A DNA stretch of 64,000 nt from NCBI GenBank assembly GCA_016200265.1, contig JACQFE010000026.1, positions 1 through 64,000 on the forward strand, given 5' to 3'. Of the stretch, positions 1-9,864 are shown one piece after another; within the stretch, counting starts at the first letter, position 1, and each line of letters opens with the position of its first letter. The position numbers were made by a program, and so were the translations under genes. The DNA comes from Planctomycetota bacterium (GTDB lineage Bacteria > Planctomycetota > Phycisphaerae > UBA1845). Under the pieces are notes generated by a model. That model was not told the DNA's origin. It searched no databases and saw nothing but the letters and a program-made list of their open reading frames with translations.

Positions 1-2
1 CT

Positions 3-3000
3 GGTTCGATTCGCTCTCCTGCGATACCTTCTTCTCATAGCGGTTTCTCCTTCTTGCAAAACCTTCAACTTGCGGAGCTTACCAGCGTGGTACGCTCCGA
101 AGGAGAACCGCTCTTTTTCAACTATTTACGGGACATTCTCCTCGATGTAGCTGCCCCTAGCGACGAAATCTGGGTGGCGGCCGGCACTTACAAGCCCACC
201 GAAAGAGGGTGCGACTCCAACGCAGAATGCCCGGGTGGCTCTTGCGGTGCGGGAAATATGTGCACTTGGACGACTCCTCGAGAGCAATCGTTCGGACTTC
301 ACAACGGCGTGGCTATTTACGGAGGTTTTGCGGGCACGGAGGCGCTACGCTCCCAACGAGACGTCAGCGCGAACGTCACCATCCTCAGCGGCGACATCAA
401 CGGCGACGATAGCTCCGTAGCCTGCACTCAGCAGACCGATTGCGACTCGCTTGGGTACTTCTGCGTGGGCGGTTCCTGCATTATCGCAAACAATGGCGCC
501 GAGAATAGCTATCACGTGGTAAGCAGCAACAACGCTGGCCCTACGACAGTTCTCGATGGATTTACGATTACTGGAGGTAATGCCAACGGATCGTCCCCGC
601 TTGACTCTGGCGCTGGAATGTACAGTTCCGGAGGCGGGCCGACCATCGCCAACTGTATCTTCTCGGGGAATTTTGCTGTCTTCGGCGGCGGTATGCGCAA
701 CTTTTTTGGCTCCCCCACGCTCAGCAACTGCGTCTTCGACCGAAATTCTGCGTCCGACACGGCCGGCGGCCTGGAAACCGACGGAAGTGCTACATTGATG
801 GACTGTACGTTCAGTTCGAACTACGGTTATTTCGGCGCCGGGATGGCGGTCTTTGCCAACGGCGGTGTCGCGGCGACCAACTGCACGTTCAGCGGGAACT
901 TTTCGGTCGGTAGCGGCGGAGGACTCTACATCGATGGAAGCAATCCGATGCTCAATCGATGCAAGTTCTACGGGAACATTGCGTTCGAAGGCGGGGGTGT
1001 GAAGAATGTCAACAACGCCAATGGCACGCTGGCCAATTGCGACTTCAGCGGGAATGGGGCTGGCACTGGTGGCGGGATGCTCAACGACGCCAGCAACCCG
1101 AGCCTGATCAACTGCACACTGAGCCGAAATTTCGTAAGTAGTCTCGGCGGCGGAATATACAACAACGGGACGGGCAACCCGACGCTGACCAATTGCATCC
1201 TGTGGGGCAATAGTGACGTGACCGGCACGAGTGCCTCCGCCCAATTGCACACGAATGGCGGCGCTCCTGTGGTCAATTACAGTATTGTCCAAGGTGGTTG
1301 GGCCGGCGCGGGAGGCACGGGCAACGGCAGCACCGATCCGCTCTTCCTCGATGACGACGGCCTCGACAACGTTGTAGGAACTCTCGACGACAACCTGCGC
1401 CTCCGCGCCGGCTCGCCCGCCATCGACGCGGGCAATAACGCCGCCGTCACCGGTACGACGGACCTGGATGGCAACCCGCGCATCATTGATGGCAATGGCG
1501 ACCTCACTGCGACTGTAGATAAGGGCGCGTACGAGTACTTCACAGACTGTAATTTCAACGGTATCGCCGATGCTCTCGATATTCTAAACGGCACTTCGCA
1601 AGACCTGGATTTGAACGGGATTCCAGATCAGTGCGGCCAATTCACCGGTGGCTGCACCCCGAACAACAACTGGAGCTGCTTTAACAACTGGGACCTCCCG
1701 GGCAACTTCTATCCCGACGATGTGGCCAGCGCCTCGGGCATCTTCGTTACACTCGGCAATGGCGACCACCCCTTCCTTGACGTGGACGCAACCATCCCAG
1801 GGATGAAAGTTGGCGTCGGCGCGATCCTGAACATCACTCAGTCCGGGAGCCCCGGCGATCTTAGCATCAACTCCGACCGCGGACTCATCGTCGAAGGCTT
1901 CCCCCTTTCGCCCGATCCGCTCGCTCGAGGGCAGATCAACCTCAGCGGCAATCGGACCATGACTATCAGCAGTGGCACCTCACGCAGTTACGGCGATATC
2001 CTCGTCCAGGACAACAGCCTGATCGAGGTCCAGTCTGGAACGTTTTTCATCGACGGCAATGGCATCTACAAGGCCGCCGCTGGCGGGGCCCACAGCATTC
2101 TCCGTGTCGGTACGGCCGATTGCTGCGACAGTCTTACATGCACATGTAAGCTCGCCTCGAATGGTCCGCCATACACCCCCACGATCGAGCTCAGCGGACA
2201 GATGTCAATCGAGGTCAACGGCGACTTCAGCAATCAGGGCGTGGTGCACGTGGCCGATGCACCAACGATCAGCATTACCAATGGCGCGTTTTTGGTCCGA
2301 GCCAGCGGCATCTATGAGCGTAATCCTTCGGCCATTGGAGTGACTTCGGCGAGCCTTGTGGCCGACACCATTCGCATTGAACCCGGAGTGGTTACGCCCT
2401 TTGTGCTCGACGGCGGCCAGGTGACTCTGTCGGACTCCATGACCATGCAATCATTTGGAGCTGTAGAGCTGATTGGCGACCCGATGGCCGCTGGCGCAGA
2501 AGCCCGCGGCGGCCACACGCCGCCGAAACTCAGCATTCTTGGTGGTGGAAGACTAACAGTGGGTGGCACGCTAAGCATGAGCGGCGTCGCGGGGTCGATT
2601 AATTCCTCATCTCAAGGTGTCGTTCTTGGCGGGGACTTTGCCAATCACCTGCTGGACCCAAGTCTCTTCGACTGGAGCACGGGACTGTTTTCGCTCAACG
2701 GTGGAGTTCCCCAGGATTTTGAAGTTGCGGCCACGGACGTGGGCGCGCTGCTTGACCCGGCCACCGCGCAGTATGTGATAGGCGATCTGCAGATCATAAG
2801 CGGCGCGATCGTCACGTTCCACGATTCCTTCGACAATGACAGCGCCGGACAAGGGCCGTGCACTGAAGCGCTCTATGTCCACACTCTGGAACTCGATGCC
2901 GGATCGTTCATAACTCTGGACAATTGCCGTGTCTATTACGAGACGCTGGTCCGCGATCCAAGCGCTACGGTGTCAACGATTGGATGTGGCGAATTTGTGC

Positions 3001-3683
3001 AAGCTTGCCCGCTCGCACAACCAGCCGCACCGGAGCCGAATGCAATTGCAAAGAACCGGTACATCTCGTTCTTGCCGAGCAATTCGGGAATACGAACGGC
3101 CCTGCGCGTGACAATGGTTTCACTGCAGCATCCCGATCCGCCAAACTTGCCGCAGTTCCCGCCGCAGAATTTCGCCGCGCTCGAAGGGCACGTCCGCTGG
3201 ATTGGTTCACCCGGAAACTGCACCGAGACCGAAAGCCCGCCGGCGACGTTCAAATGCGCATCGCTGCAATGCGCGCCGCAATATCTCGATTGGCCCGCAG
3301 CCACCAGCGGTCAGACGCTGCACGTCAATGGCGCGGCCATCATGCCCAGCTCAATCTACAAAGTGGAAGCGATTGCTCAAACTTGCGACCTTAGCGAGCC
3401 GCTCAGCTACTCTGTGCCGCTGACCATTACCACCGCACGCTGGGGAGATGTCGCTGCGCCATTCCAGGCGCCGGCACCTGCGGCGCTCACTCAGCCGAAC
3501 ATCGGCGACATTGCGGCCATTGTCGACAAATTCAAAGCAGTGCCGACGGCAATTATCCTCGCCCGCGCGGACTTGAATCCGGGAATTCCCAACAATCGCG
3601 TGGACATCTCCGACGTGGCCAGTTGCGTCGATGCGTTCAAGAACATCCAGTATCTGTTCGCGGGGCCGCAGGCATGCCCTTAA
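3..3683 (+). CDS. Large secreted beta-helix protein with dockerin-like C-terminus (5' partial)
   Basis: The reading frame is open to the left edge, so the true start is probably outside the window; the first in-frame start candidate is a TTG at 54. About 1,200 residues are visible. Residues ~40-50 (numbered from TTG 54) hold the DEIWVAAGTYKP segment typical of Pmp/right-handed beta-helix surface proteins. It is followed over residues ~160-430 by repeated GGG(M/L/I) and NC.F/NCTF turns, as in chlamydial-Pmp-like and parallel beta-helix proteins. The last ~200 residues form a separate domain that recurs in the protein at 8091-9035. The final ~65 residues contain two dockerin-like D-rich half repeats (ARADLNPGIPNNRVDIS). 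It is probably exported and displayed on or released from the cell. No enzyme activity is suggested by any motif. Confidence 0.8.
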   Translation, partial: GSIRSPAIPSSHSGFSFLQNLQLAELTSVVRSEGEPLFFNYLRDILLDVAAPSDEIWVAAGTYKPTERGCDSNAECPGGSCGAGNMCTWTTPREQSFGLHNGVAIYGGFAGTEALRSQRDVSANVTILSGDINGDDSSVACTQQTDCDSLGYFCVGGSCIIANNGAENSYHVVSSNNAGPTTVLDGFTITGGNANGSSPLDSGAGMYSSGGGPTIANCIFSGNFAVFGGGMRNFFGSPTLSNCVFDRNSASDTAGGLETDGSATLMDCTFSSNYGYFGAGMAVFANGGVAATNCTFSGNFSVGSGGGLYIDGSNPMLNRCKFYGNIAFEGGGVKNVNNANGTLANCDFSGNGAGTGGGMLNDASNPSLINCTLSRNFVSSLGGGIYNNGTGNPTLTNCILWGNSDVTGTSASAQLHTNGGAPVVNYSIVQGGWAGAGGTGNGSTDPLFLDDDGLDNVVGTLDDNLRLRAGSPAIDAGNNAAVTGTTDLDGNPRIIDGNGDLTATVDKGAYEYFTDCNFNGIADALDILNGTSQDLDLNGIPDQCGQFTGGCTPNNNWSCFNNWDLPGNFYPDDVASASGIFVTLGNGDHPFLDVDATIPGMKVGVGAILNITQSGSPGDLSINSDRGLIVEGFPLSPDPLARGQINLSGNRTMTISSGTSRSYGDILVQDNSLIEVQSGTFFIDGNGIYKAAAGGAHSILRVGTADCCDSLTCTCKLASNGPPYTPTIELSGQMSIEVNGDFSNQGVVHVADAPTISITNGAFLVRASGIYERNPSAIGVTSASLVADTIRIEPGVVTPFVLDGGQVTLSDSMTMQSFGAVELIGDPMAAGAEARGGHTPPKLSILGGGRLTVGGTLSMSGVAGSINSSSQGVVLGGDFANHLLDPSLFDWSTGLFSLNGGVPQDFEVAATDVGALLDPATAQYVIGDLQIISGAIVTFHDSFDNDSAGQGPCTEALYVHTLELDAGSFITLDNCRVYYETLVRDPSATVSTIGCGEFVQACPLAQPAAPEPNAIAKNRYISFLPSNSGIRTALRVTMVSLQHPDPPNLPQFPPQNFAALEGHVRWIGSPGNCTETESPPATFKCASLQCAPQYLDWPAATSGQTLHVNGAAIMPSSIYKVEAIAQTCDLSEPLSYSVPLTITTARWGDVAAPFQAPAPAALTQPNIGDIAAIVDKFKAVPTAIILARADLNPGIPNNRVDISDVASCVDAFKNIQYLFAGPQACP

Positions 3684-3768
3684 CCACAGATCGCGTGCTG
3701 GATTATCGTGCGTCGTCGAGTAAAGGGAGAACGTTACCCACCAACACTTCTACAAAGGGACGGAAACC

Positions 3769-5631
3769 GTGAAACAGAACAGTTGGATTTTCATCGCAGC
3801 GACACCATCGCTGCTCGCGAGCGTTCTGGCAATTGAACCAATACAGCCAAGGGCTCAGGCCGCAGCGCCTACAGGAGCGGCAGTGCGGGCGGGGCCTTCG
3901 CCAGAGGGTCCCCGGCCAGATGAATTCGGCGGCGTTGCTTCCACACATATCCTGGTGAAGCTGAAGTCGGATGCGCATCAGCGTGTACGAATGGCCAATC
4001 AAGAGGGATTGGCAGATTCTGACCCGCGGAACCAATTAAGTGAGCGGTTCCGAGCTACCGCCGACGCCTGGCAGGTTGTGAGGATGTCGCCACTATATGG
4101 CGGACGATTCGCTGACCCTGCCCTTGCGGCGCGCTACGGGTTGGATTGCACGTACATCATCGACGTGCCGCGCGGAACGGACACGCCGGTCATGGCGGCG
4201 TCGTTCGCCGCAATCGGCGAAGAGGTCGAATCCGCCGGATACGACTCTGTCGGCGGCGTGGCCAGCGGCGAGATCGCCGAAACCCCTGCGGTTACCGGTG
4301 GCGTGGCCAGTTCGCAAGTCATTCCCGATGATCCCGAGTTCCCATTCCAATGGGGGATGCACAACACGGGACAGACCATTAACGGGCAAGCGGGAACGCC
4401 CGATGCGGACATCGATGCCCCCGAAGCCTGGGCGATCCACACGGGAAACCTTGGGACTGTAACCGTGGCGATTATTAACAGCGGCCTTGCATCGCACATC
4501 GAATATGGCGATAACGCCGCGCCTTTTCCGAATGGCCGCGTCCTTCAGGGGTACAACACGGTGCTCGGTACCGACGATCCAGCCGACCTGGGGGACACCT
4601 GCCCGTTCGGAACACAGGTCACTGGGACCATCGGAGCTGCGGGCAACAACGGGCAGGGCATTGCGGGTATGACCTGGGGTGTTTATCTGATGCCGGTAAA
4701 GGTGCTCAGCGGTTGCAGTGGTAATGTGACCGACCTGATCGAGGGAATCCTCTGGGCCGCGGACCACGGCGCCGATGTGATCGACATGGGCCTGAACTAC
4801 AACATTACAGATCCTGCAATGATCGCGGCGCTACAGAGTGCCGTGGACTATGCCCATGATCGAGGCGCGGTCCTGGTCGCAGCTGTCGGGCAAAGTAGCT
4901 TTCCTTGTGGGCCCGTGGGTAGTGTTTGCTACCCGGCCAGAGCGGACCACGTCATTGGAGTCAGCGGCACGGATCAAGACGATCTGTTCGACGCGGCTTC
5001 CAGATTTGGCCCGGGAACTGACGTTGCGGCCCCGGACATAAGAATTCGCACCACGACCTGGTCCCCCGGATACTATACCTTTCAATCCGGCACTGGCATG
5101 GCTTCGGCGCACGTAAGCGGCCTCGCGGCATTGATCAAATCGTATGCACCTTTCCTAACCAACGACCAGATTGCGGAAATCATTCAGCAGACGGCTAACG
5201 ATCTGGGCCCTTCGGGGTGGGATGACCATTTCGGATACGGCAGAATTAACGCGGGCAACGCCCTCATCGCGGTCTTGCCTGGCGCCTGTTGCGATCTTCT
5301 GAGCGGAACCTGCGCCGACGGTGTATTCGCGAGTGATTGTTCTGGAACGCATCAGTCGTGGACCGAGGACGCGGCCTGCGTGGACGTGTCGTGCGAAGCC
5401 GTAAGCGGCGCGTGTTGTAATCACGATCCCTTTGGTGCCTGCACAGACGGCGTCACCATTGCGGCGTGCGGCTGCTTGAACTGCGAGTGGGTGAAGCGAG
5501 GCTCATGTTCCGAAATGGATTGCTCACACACCGCGATCCCGACGGTGTCGGAATGGGGCGTGGTTGTGTTCACGCTCCTTCTTCTTATCGGGGCAAAGGT
5601 TTTCTTGAGTCGACCAACTTCGCTAGCCTGA
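3769..5631 (+). CDS. Subtilase-fold protein (S8 family) lacking the catalytic residues
   Basis: A 620-aa secreted protein starting at a GTG preceded by an AAGGGACGG ribosome site. It has an N-terminal signal-like segment, a propeptide-like region and a recognisable subtilisin fold at residues ~180-505. All catalytic positions differ from the active family: the Asp of the D-S/T-G motif is Asn237 (IINSG), the His of HGTHVAG is Phe280 (FGTQVTG), the oxyanion Asn is Gln375 (VGQS), and the Ser of GTSMA is Gly443 (GTGMASAHVSG). The surrounding motifs are otherwise well kept, so the fold is probably intact but inactive. Two Cys-rich GACC repeats follow, then IPTVSEWG plus a hydrophobic segment and short tail, an IPTL-CTERM-like sorting signal. 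Confidence 0.88.
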   Translation: MKQNSWIFIAATPSLLASVLAIEPIQPRAQAAAPTGAAVRAGPSPEGPRPDEFGGVASTHILVKLKSDAHQRVRMANQEGLADSDPRNQLSERFRATADAWQVVRMSPLYGGRFADPALAARYGLDCTYIIDVPRGTDTPVMAASFAAIGEEVESAGYDSVGGVASGEIAETPAVTGGVASSQVIPDDPEFPFQWGMHNTGQTINGQAGTPDADIDAPEAWAIHTGNLGTVTVAIINSGLASHIEYGDNAAPFPNGRVLQGYNTVLGTDDPADLGDTCPFGTQVTGTIGAAGNNGQGIAGMTWGVYLMPVKVLSGCSGNVTDLIEGILWAADHGADVIDMGLNYNITDPAMIAALQSAVDYAHDRGAVLVAAVGQSSFPCGPVGSVCYPARADHVIGVSGTDQDDLFDAASRFGPGTDVAAPDIRIRTTTWSPGYYTFQSGTGMASAHVSGLAALIKSYAPFLTNDQIAEIIQQTANDLGPSGWDDHFGYGRINAGNALIAVLPGACCDLLSGTCADGVFASDCSGTHQSWTEDAACVDVSCEAVSGACCNHDPFGACTDGVTIAACGCLNCEWVKRGSCSEMDCSHTAIPTVSEWGVVVFTLLLLIGAKVFLSRPTSLA

Positions 5632-5709
5632 GATCGTTCAGGTAGCGGAAATCCGTCGAAAAACCGGGCGAGAAATGAATTGACGAGAACAGGTACTGGA
5701 GAAAACATC

Positions 5710-8037
5710 ATGTTTGGCAAATGGAGTTGTGTAGGAGTGCTCGCACTGAGCATGTGTGGTTTTGTGTGCGGCGAAGCCGGTGCCGCGGACATCGGTACGT
5801 CCTTCACCTATCAGGGCAGCCTGGAAAAGCCGCCCGGCACGCCGCTGACCGACACGTGTAACATGCGCTTCGGATTGTGGGACGCGCTCACCTTCGGGAA
5901 TCAGAAAGGAACGTCGCCGCAAACCGTACCCGCCGTCGGCGTCGTCAACGGCGCGTTTACCGCCACGATCGACTTTGGCGATGGAGGAATCGATGGTACG
6001 GCCCGCTGGCTGGCCATTGAAGTCAAGTGCACCGGCGATGCAAGCTTCGTTCCCCTCAATCCCCGTGTCGCGCTGACTCCCGTACCCCACGCCTTGGCTC
6101 TGCCAGGACTATATACTGAACAAAACGCCACGTCGCCCAACCTCATCGGTGGATACAGCGGGAATAGCGTGACAAGCGGAGTATTCGCGGCCACTATCGC
6201 TGGCGGTGGAATATCCGGCTCCCCTAACCGAGTCACCGATTACTACGGCACTGTGGGTGGCGGCTCTGGGAACCAAGCCGGTGATAACGCCGGTACAGTA
6301 GACGATGAATTATTCGCCACCGTTGGCGGCGGGGCGAGCAACACCGCCAGGGCTTATTTCTCCACCGTCGGCGGCGGCTTTTTTAACACCGCGAGCGACC
6401 GTAAGTCGACCATCGGCGGCGGTGAAATTAACACCGCCAGCGGGGAGGATTCCACCATCGGCGGTGGGGCCGAAAACACGGGCAGCGGCGGCGGGGCCAC
6501 CGTCGGCGGCGGGCAGCGCAACACCGCCAGCGAATTGTTCGCCACCATCGGCGGCGGCTTTAGTAACGCGGCCTCCGCGAGGTATGCGACCATCGGTGGC
6601 GGCGGGCCAAGCGATCCGAGCAGTCCCGCCACCGAAGTTGCGACGCGCAACCGCGTGACCGATGACTACGGCACCGTGGGCGGCGGAGGAAACAACCAGG
6701 CCGGTGACCCCTCCGACGCGGATACGACAGGTCAACGGTACGCAACCGTCGGCGGTGGGGCGAACAACACTGCAGCGGGCGCCTCGTCGACCGTCAGCGG
6801 CGGATCAAGTAACTCTGCGACCGGGTATTCCTCGACCGTCGGCGGCGGGGTGAGCAACCTTGCGAACGGCACCTATTCAACGGTGGGCGGCGGAACCACC
6901 AGCGACGCACCGGGCTATGCCGCGACCGTGGGTGGTGGATTTGTCAACGAAGCAGGCTCCGATTACTCGACGGTCGGCGGCGGAGCGCACAACACCGCGG
7001 CGAATCTATTCGCGACCGTCGGCGGGGGAACCTACAACTACGCACCGGGCGACTCCTCCACCATCGGCGGCGGAAATGGCAACCAAGCAACTGGCTACCG
7101 CTCGACCGTCGGCGGCGGGGACAGTAACACGGCCAGTGAATCATGCTCAGTAGTCGGCGGCGGAAACGGCAACCATGCAACGAGCGGTTGCTCTACCGTC
7201 GGCGGCGGCAACTTCAACACCGCAACGGATTTTAACTCCACCGTCGGCGGCGGAAACGGCAACCATGCAACGAGCGGTGGCTCTACCGTCGGCGGCGGCA
7301 ACTTCAACACCGCCAGCGGTCCGGGTTCGACCGTCGGCGCCGGATACGCCAACACCGCCAGCGGCATCGATTCCACCGTCGGCGGCGGATACGAAAATCA
7401 CGCGAGCGGCGTATGTTCGGTCATACCGGGCGGTTGCAATAACTCGGCGGTCGCGGCAGCGTCGTTTGCCGCAGGGCAAAATGCGAAGGCTCTTCACGAC
7501 GGCGCTTTTGTATGGGCCGGATCCGGTGAGAAGGAAGTTTCCTCCACCACGGAAAATGAGTTCACCGCACGCGCCTCAGGAGGTATGCGCTTCTTTACCA
7601 CCACTGACATGAGTGTTGGCGTACGGCTGGTTCCGGCAGGCGGGTCATGGTCCGCCGCAAGTGACCGGAATCTCAAGGAAAACTTCGCTGACGTAAACAC
7701 GGTCAAGTTGCTGGAAGCCCTGGCTAAAACGCCCATTTCAACCTGGAACTACAAAAGCCAGCCTGATTCGATTCGGCATATCGGCCCGATGGGACAGGAC
7801 TTCTACGCAGCCTTCGGCGTCGGTGACGACGAAAAGTTCATCGCCACCATTGACGCGGACGGCGTGGCTTTGGCAGCAATTCAAGGACTGTACCAATTGG
7901 TGCAAGAGAAGGAATGCGAAGTGAAGGAGCTTCACGAACAAAAAGACCGCGAAATCGAGGAGCTGAAATCGCAGATCGCGGATCTCAGGGCATTGGTAAA
8001 CGGGCTGGCCTCAAAGCAGAACGGCGGTGGGCAATGA
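5710..8037 (+). CDS. YadA-head-like repeat protein with C-terminal S74 intramolecular chaperone domain
   Basis: The ATG at 5710 has a GGAG eight bases upstream and gives a 775-aa protein with a clear signal peptide; an earlier TTG (5680) is less likely. After an N-terminal ~150-residue domain, residues ~170-570 consist of more than 25 repeats of about 14 residues of the form STVGGG..N.A.G, like the left-handed beta-roll of trimeric autotransporter (YadA) heads. From residue 651 the SDRNLKENF motif marks a peptidase S74/endosialidase chaperone domain. In that family its Ser and Lys release the domain by self-cleavage after trimer folding. A C-terminal coiled coil ends the protein. No YadA membrane anchor is present, so it is more like a secreted or fibre-type protein than a classic adhesin. 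Confidence 0.85.
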   Translation: MFGKWSCVGVLALSMCGFVCGEAGAADIGTSFTYQGSLEKPPGTPLTDTCNMRFGLWDALTFGNQKGTSPQTVPAVGVVNGAFTATIDFGDGGIDGTARWLAIEVKCTGDASFVPLNPRVALTPVPHALALPGLYTEQNATSPNLIGGYSGNSVTSGVFAATIAGGGISGSPNRVTDYYGTVGGGSGNQAGDNAGTVDDELFATVGGGASNTARAYFSTVGGGFFNTASDRKSTIGGGEINTASGEDSTIGGGAENTGSGGGATVGGGQRNTASELFATIGGGFSNAASARYATIGGGGPSDPSSPATEVATRNRVTDDYGTVGGGGNNQAGDPSDADTTGQRYATVGGGANNTAAGASSTVSGGSSNSATGYSSTVGGGVSNLANGTYSTVGGGTTSDAPGYAATVGGGFVNEAGSDYSTVGGGAHNTAANLFATVGGGTYNYAPGDSSTIGGGNGNQATGYRSTVGGGDSNTASESCSVVGGGNGNHATSGCSTVGGGNFNTATDFNSTVGGGNGNHATSGGSTVGGGNFNTASGPGSTVGAGYANTASGIDSTVGGGYENHASGVCSVIPGGCNNSAVAAASFAAGQNAKALHDGAFVWAGSGEKEVSSTTENEFTARASGGMRFFTTTDMSVGVRLVPAGGSWSAASDRNLKENFADVNTVKLLEALAKTPISTWNYKSQPDSIRHIGPMGQDFYAAFGVGDDEKFIATIDADGVALAAIQGLYQLVQEKECEVKELHEQKDREIEELKSQIADLRALVNGLASKQNGGGQ

Positions 8038-8090
8038 TTCGAAAGGCACAGGATTGCGAAGGCACGGAAGCGCATAGCCAAGCGGAGACA

Positions 8091-9035
8091 ATGAGAAATC
8101 CGAACTCGAAGCGCGAGCGACGGGCGATTGCGCCTGCGCTTGCATTTGGAATACTGATTGGCTGGGGCGCGGCTTCCGCATTTGCCCAATCCGGGGGCGG
8201 ATACCTCATGAGAAAAAGCGTCATCGGCTCCGGCGGCGGCACGGCGGTCGGCGGGCAATATCGAATGTCCGGCACCGTCGGGCAGCACGATGCATCGGAA
8301 CCGGCCGGCGGCAGTTACCTCATGCGCGGCGGATTCTGGGCTCCGGCCGTGCCCGCTCCTGTGGCCCTTCTGGCCGACCCCACAGGCATCGATAAGACTC
8401 GCTACCTCTCGTTCCAGGTTCCTGCGGGACAGGCCGGCAATACCGCATTGCAGGTCACGCTGGTTTCGCTGATGCACCCGAATCCGCCGAACCTTCCGCA
8501 GTTTCCGCCGCCGAATTTCTCGGCGCAGGAGGGATCAGTGCGATATGTTGGCACTCCTTCGAATTGCGCGGAGACCGAGTCGCCACCCACGTCTTTCAAG
8601 TGTGCGACGCTACAATGCACGCCGGTCTACATGGATTGGGAGGTGGCATTGGCCGGTCAGACGCTGCACGTCACCGGGCAGGCCGTGATACCAAGCTCGA
8701 CGTACGAAATCCGCCAACTTGGCGCGTCGTGCCAGGGGAATGAGTCACCCTGCACAGCGGTATCGCTGCCGCTGACCGTTCGAACGCAGCGCTGGGGTGA
8801 CGTGGCCTCCGCATTCCAAGCGCCAGCTCCTGCGCCACTTACACAACCGAACATTAGCGATGTGGCCGCTTGCGTGGACAAGTTCAAGTCAGTGCCAACC
8901 GCGATCATCGTCGCTCGCGCCGACGTGAACCCCGCGGTCCCAAACGGCCGAGTGGACATTGCCGATGTTGCGAACATTGTGGATGCCTTCAAGAATCTAA
9001 CGTATCCGTACCCTGGGCCGACAACGTGTCCTTAA
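8091..9035 (+). CDS. Secreted dockerin-like protein sharing C-terminal domain with the first gene
   Basis: The ATG at 8091 is chosen because it places the signal peptide right at the N-terminus and has a GGAG a few bases upstream; an alternative ATG at 8034 overlaps the preceding stop as ATGA and would allow translational coupling. The mature protein begins with a glycine-rich YLMRKSVIGSGGG stretch repeated as YLMRGGFWAP. It is followed by a ~200-residue domain clearly homologous to the end of the protein at 3-3683 (shared segments such as PNPPNLPQFPP, ETESPPTSFKCA and GQTLHV). The C-terminus has two dockerin-like half repeats (ARADVNPAVPNGRVDI). The function is unknown; a surface or matrix role is inferred. 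Confidence 0.8.
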   Translation: MRNPNSKRERRAIAPALAFGILIGWGAASAFAQSGGGYLMRKSVIGSGGGTAVGGQYRMSGTVGQHDASEPAGGSYLMRGGFWAPAVPAPVALLADPTGIDKTRYLSFQVPAGQAGNTALQVTLVSLMHPNPPNLPQFPPPNFSAQEGSVRYVGTPSNCAETESPPTSFKCATLQCTPVYMDWEVALAGQTLHVTGQAVIPSSTYEIRQLGASCQGNESPCTAVSLPLTVRTQRWGDVASAFQAPAPAPLTQPNISDVAACVDKFKSVPTAIIVARADVNPAVPNGRVDIADVANIVDAFKNLTYPYPGPTTCP

Positions 9036-9061
9036 ACCAGGCCGAACTGGTATCGCGATCT

Positions 9062-9757
9062 TTAGGCGCTCCGCGCCAAGATTCGCGCCACGGCCTGATG
9101 CGTCCATCCGTCCGACTTGCCGGTTTTCGTAGGCACGCCGCGTTCGGTCAATTCGTCGGCAATTTGCTGTAGCTTCATGCCTTGCGAGCGCATAGCGTGA
9201 ATTTCTGCAATGATGGCTTGTTCGGATTCGTTCGGAATCAGCGCTTCGCCGTCGTGGCCAAGGTTGCAACCGTACGGAACCGTTCCGATACGTTGGCCGT
9301 TGGAGCGTTTGACAGCCATTGCAGACCGAGTCCGTTCGCGAGTCAGGTTGCGTTCCATTTCAGCGGCGCCCGCGAGAACGACGAGCATGAAGCGACCGGC
9401 GGCGCTGGTCGTGTCGATCGCGTTCCCGCCCAGGTCAATGACGTGCAATGCGACTCCTGACTTTTCCCAGCGCTCTACGGTCGTCAGGCAATCGCCCGCG
9501 TTTCGGAACATTCGGTCGAGTTTCAGCATGACCACCGCGTCGGCGCGCTTGTCTTTCAGTTCGGTTAGCAAACGTTGCCCGCCGTCGCGAGTCGCCAGCG
9601 GTTTCCCACCGGACACTCCCGCGTCGGTAATCGTGTCGAGAAGTTCAAGATTTCGCATCGTGCAATAGGCTTTGATCCGTTCGGCCTGAACGTCCATTCC
9701 AAGTCCGCTGTCGGCTTGTTCATTCGTCGAACAGCGCGTGTATCCAATTGCTTTCAC
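9062..9757 (-). CDS. Serine recombinase (resolvase/invertase family)
   Basis: The start is a GTG with an excellent GGAGG site seven bases upstream, giving 231 aa. The N-terminal catalytic domain shows YTRCSTNEQ with the nucleophilic Ser, the SGLGMDVQ turn, DAGVSGG and LDRMFRNAGD with the conserved Arg, and the E helix region EMERNLTRERTR. A short C-terminal recombinase/helix-turn-helix part follows (LQQIADELTERGVPTKTG). It cuts and rejoins DNA at specific sites by a Ser-phosphodiester intermediate. It is the last gene of a leftward mobile cluster and faces the secreted-protein gene at 8091-9035 tail to tail, 26 bases apart. Confidence 0.92.
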   Translation of the reverse strand: MKAIGYTRCSTNEQADSGLGMDVQAERIKAYCTMRNLELLDTITDAGVSGGKPLATRDGGQRLLTELKDKRADAVVMLKLDRMFRNAGDCLTTVERWEKSGVALHVIDLGGNAIDTTSAAGRFMLVVLAGAAEMERNLTRERTRSAMAVKRSNGQRIGTVPYGCNLGHDGEALIPNESEQAIIAEIHAMRSQGMKLQQIADELTERGVPTKTGKSDGWTHQAVARILARSA

Positions 9758-9864
9758 AATTGATCCTCCGTTTGATGCGACACCGGGAATCGACGGCGGG
9801 TCCGCGAACGAATCCGCCGTCGAAACCCGATGCACAAAATCTGATTCTCGTTAGACTGTGCGGG

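Noticed and set aside
345-1292. Long antisense frame opposite the beta-helix gene
   Set aside because: It mirrors the codon bias of the gene on the plus strand and has no ribosome site or recognisable protein features.
6230-7440. Tandem DNA repeats considered as a CRISPR array
   Set aside because: The repeats are in frame, code for the GGG-containing protein motif and have no unique spacers; no CRISPR array was seen anywhere in the window.
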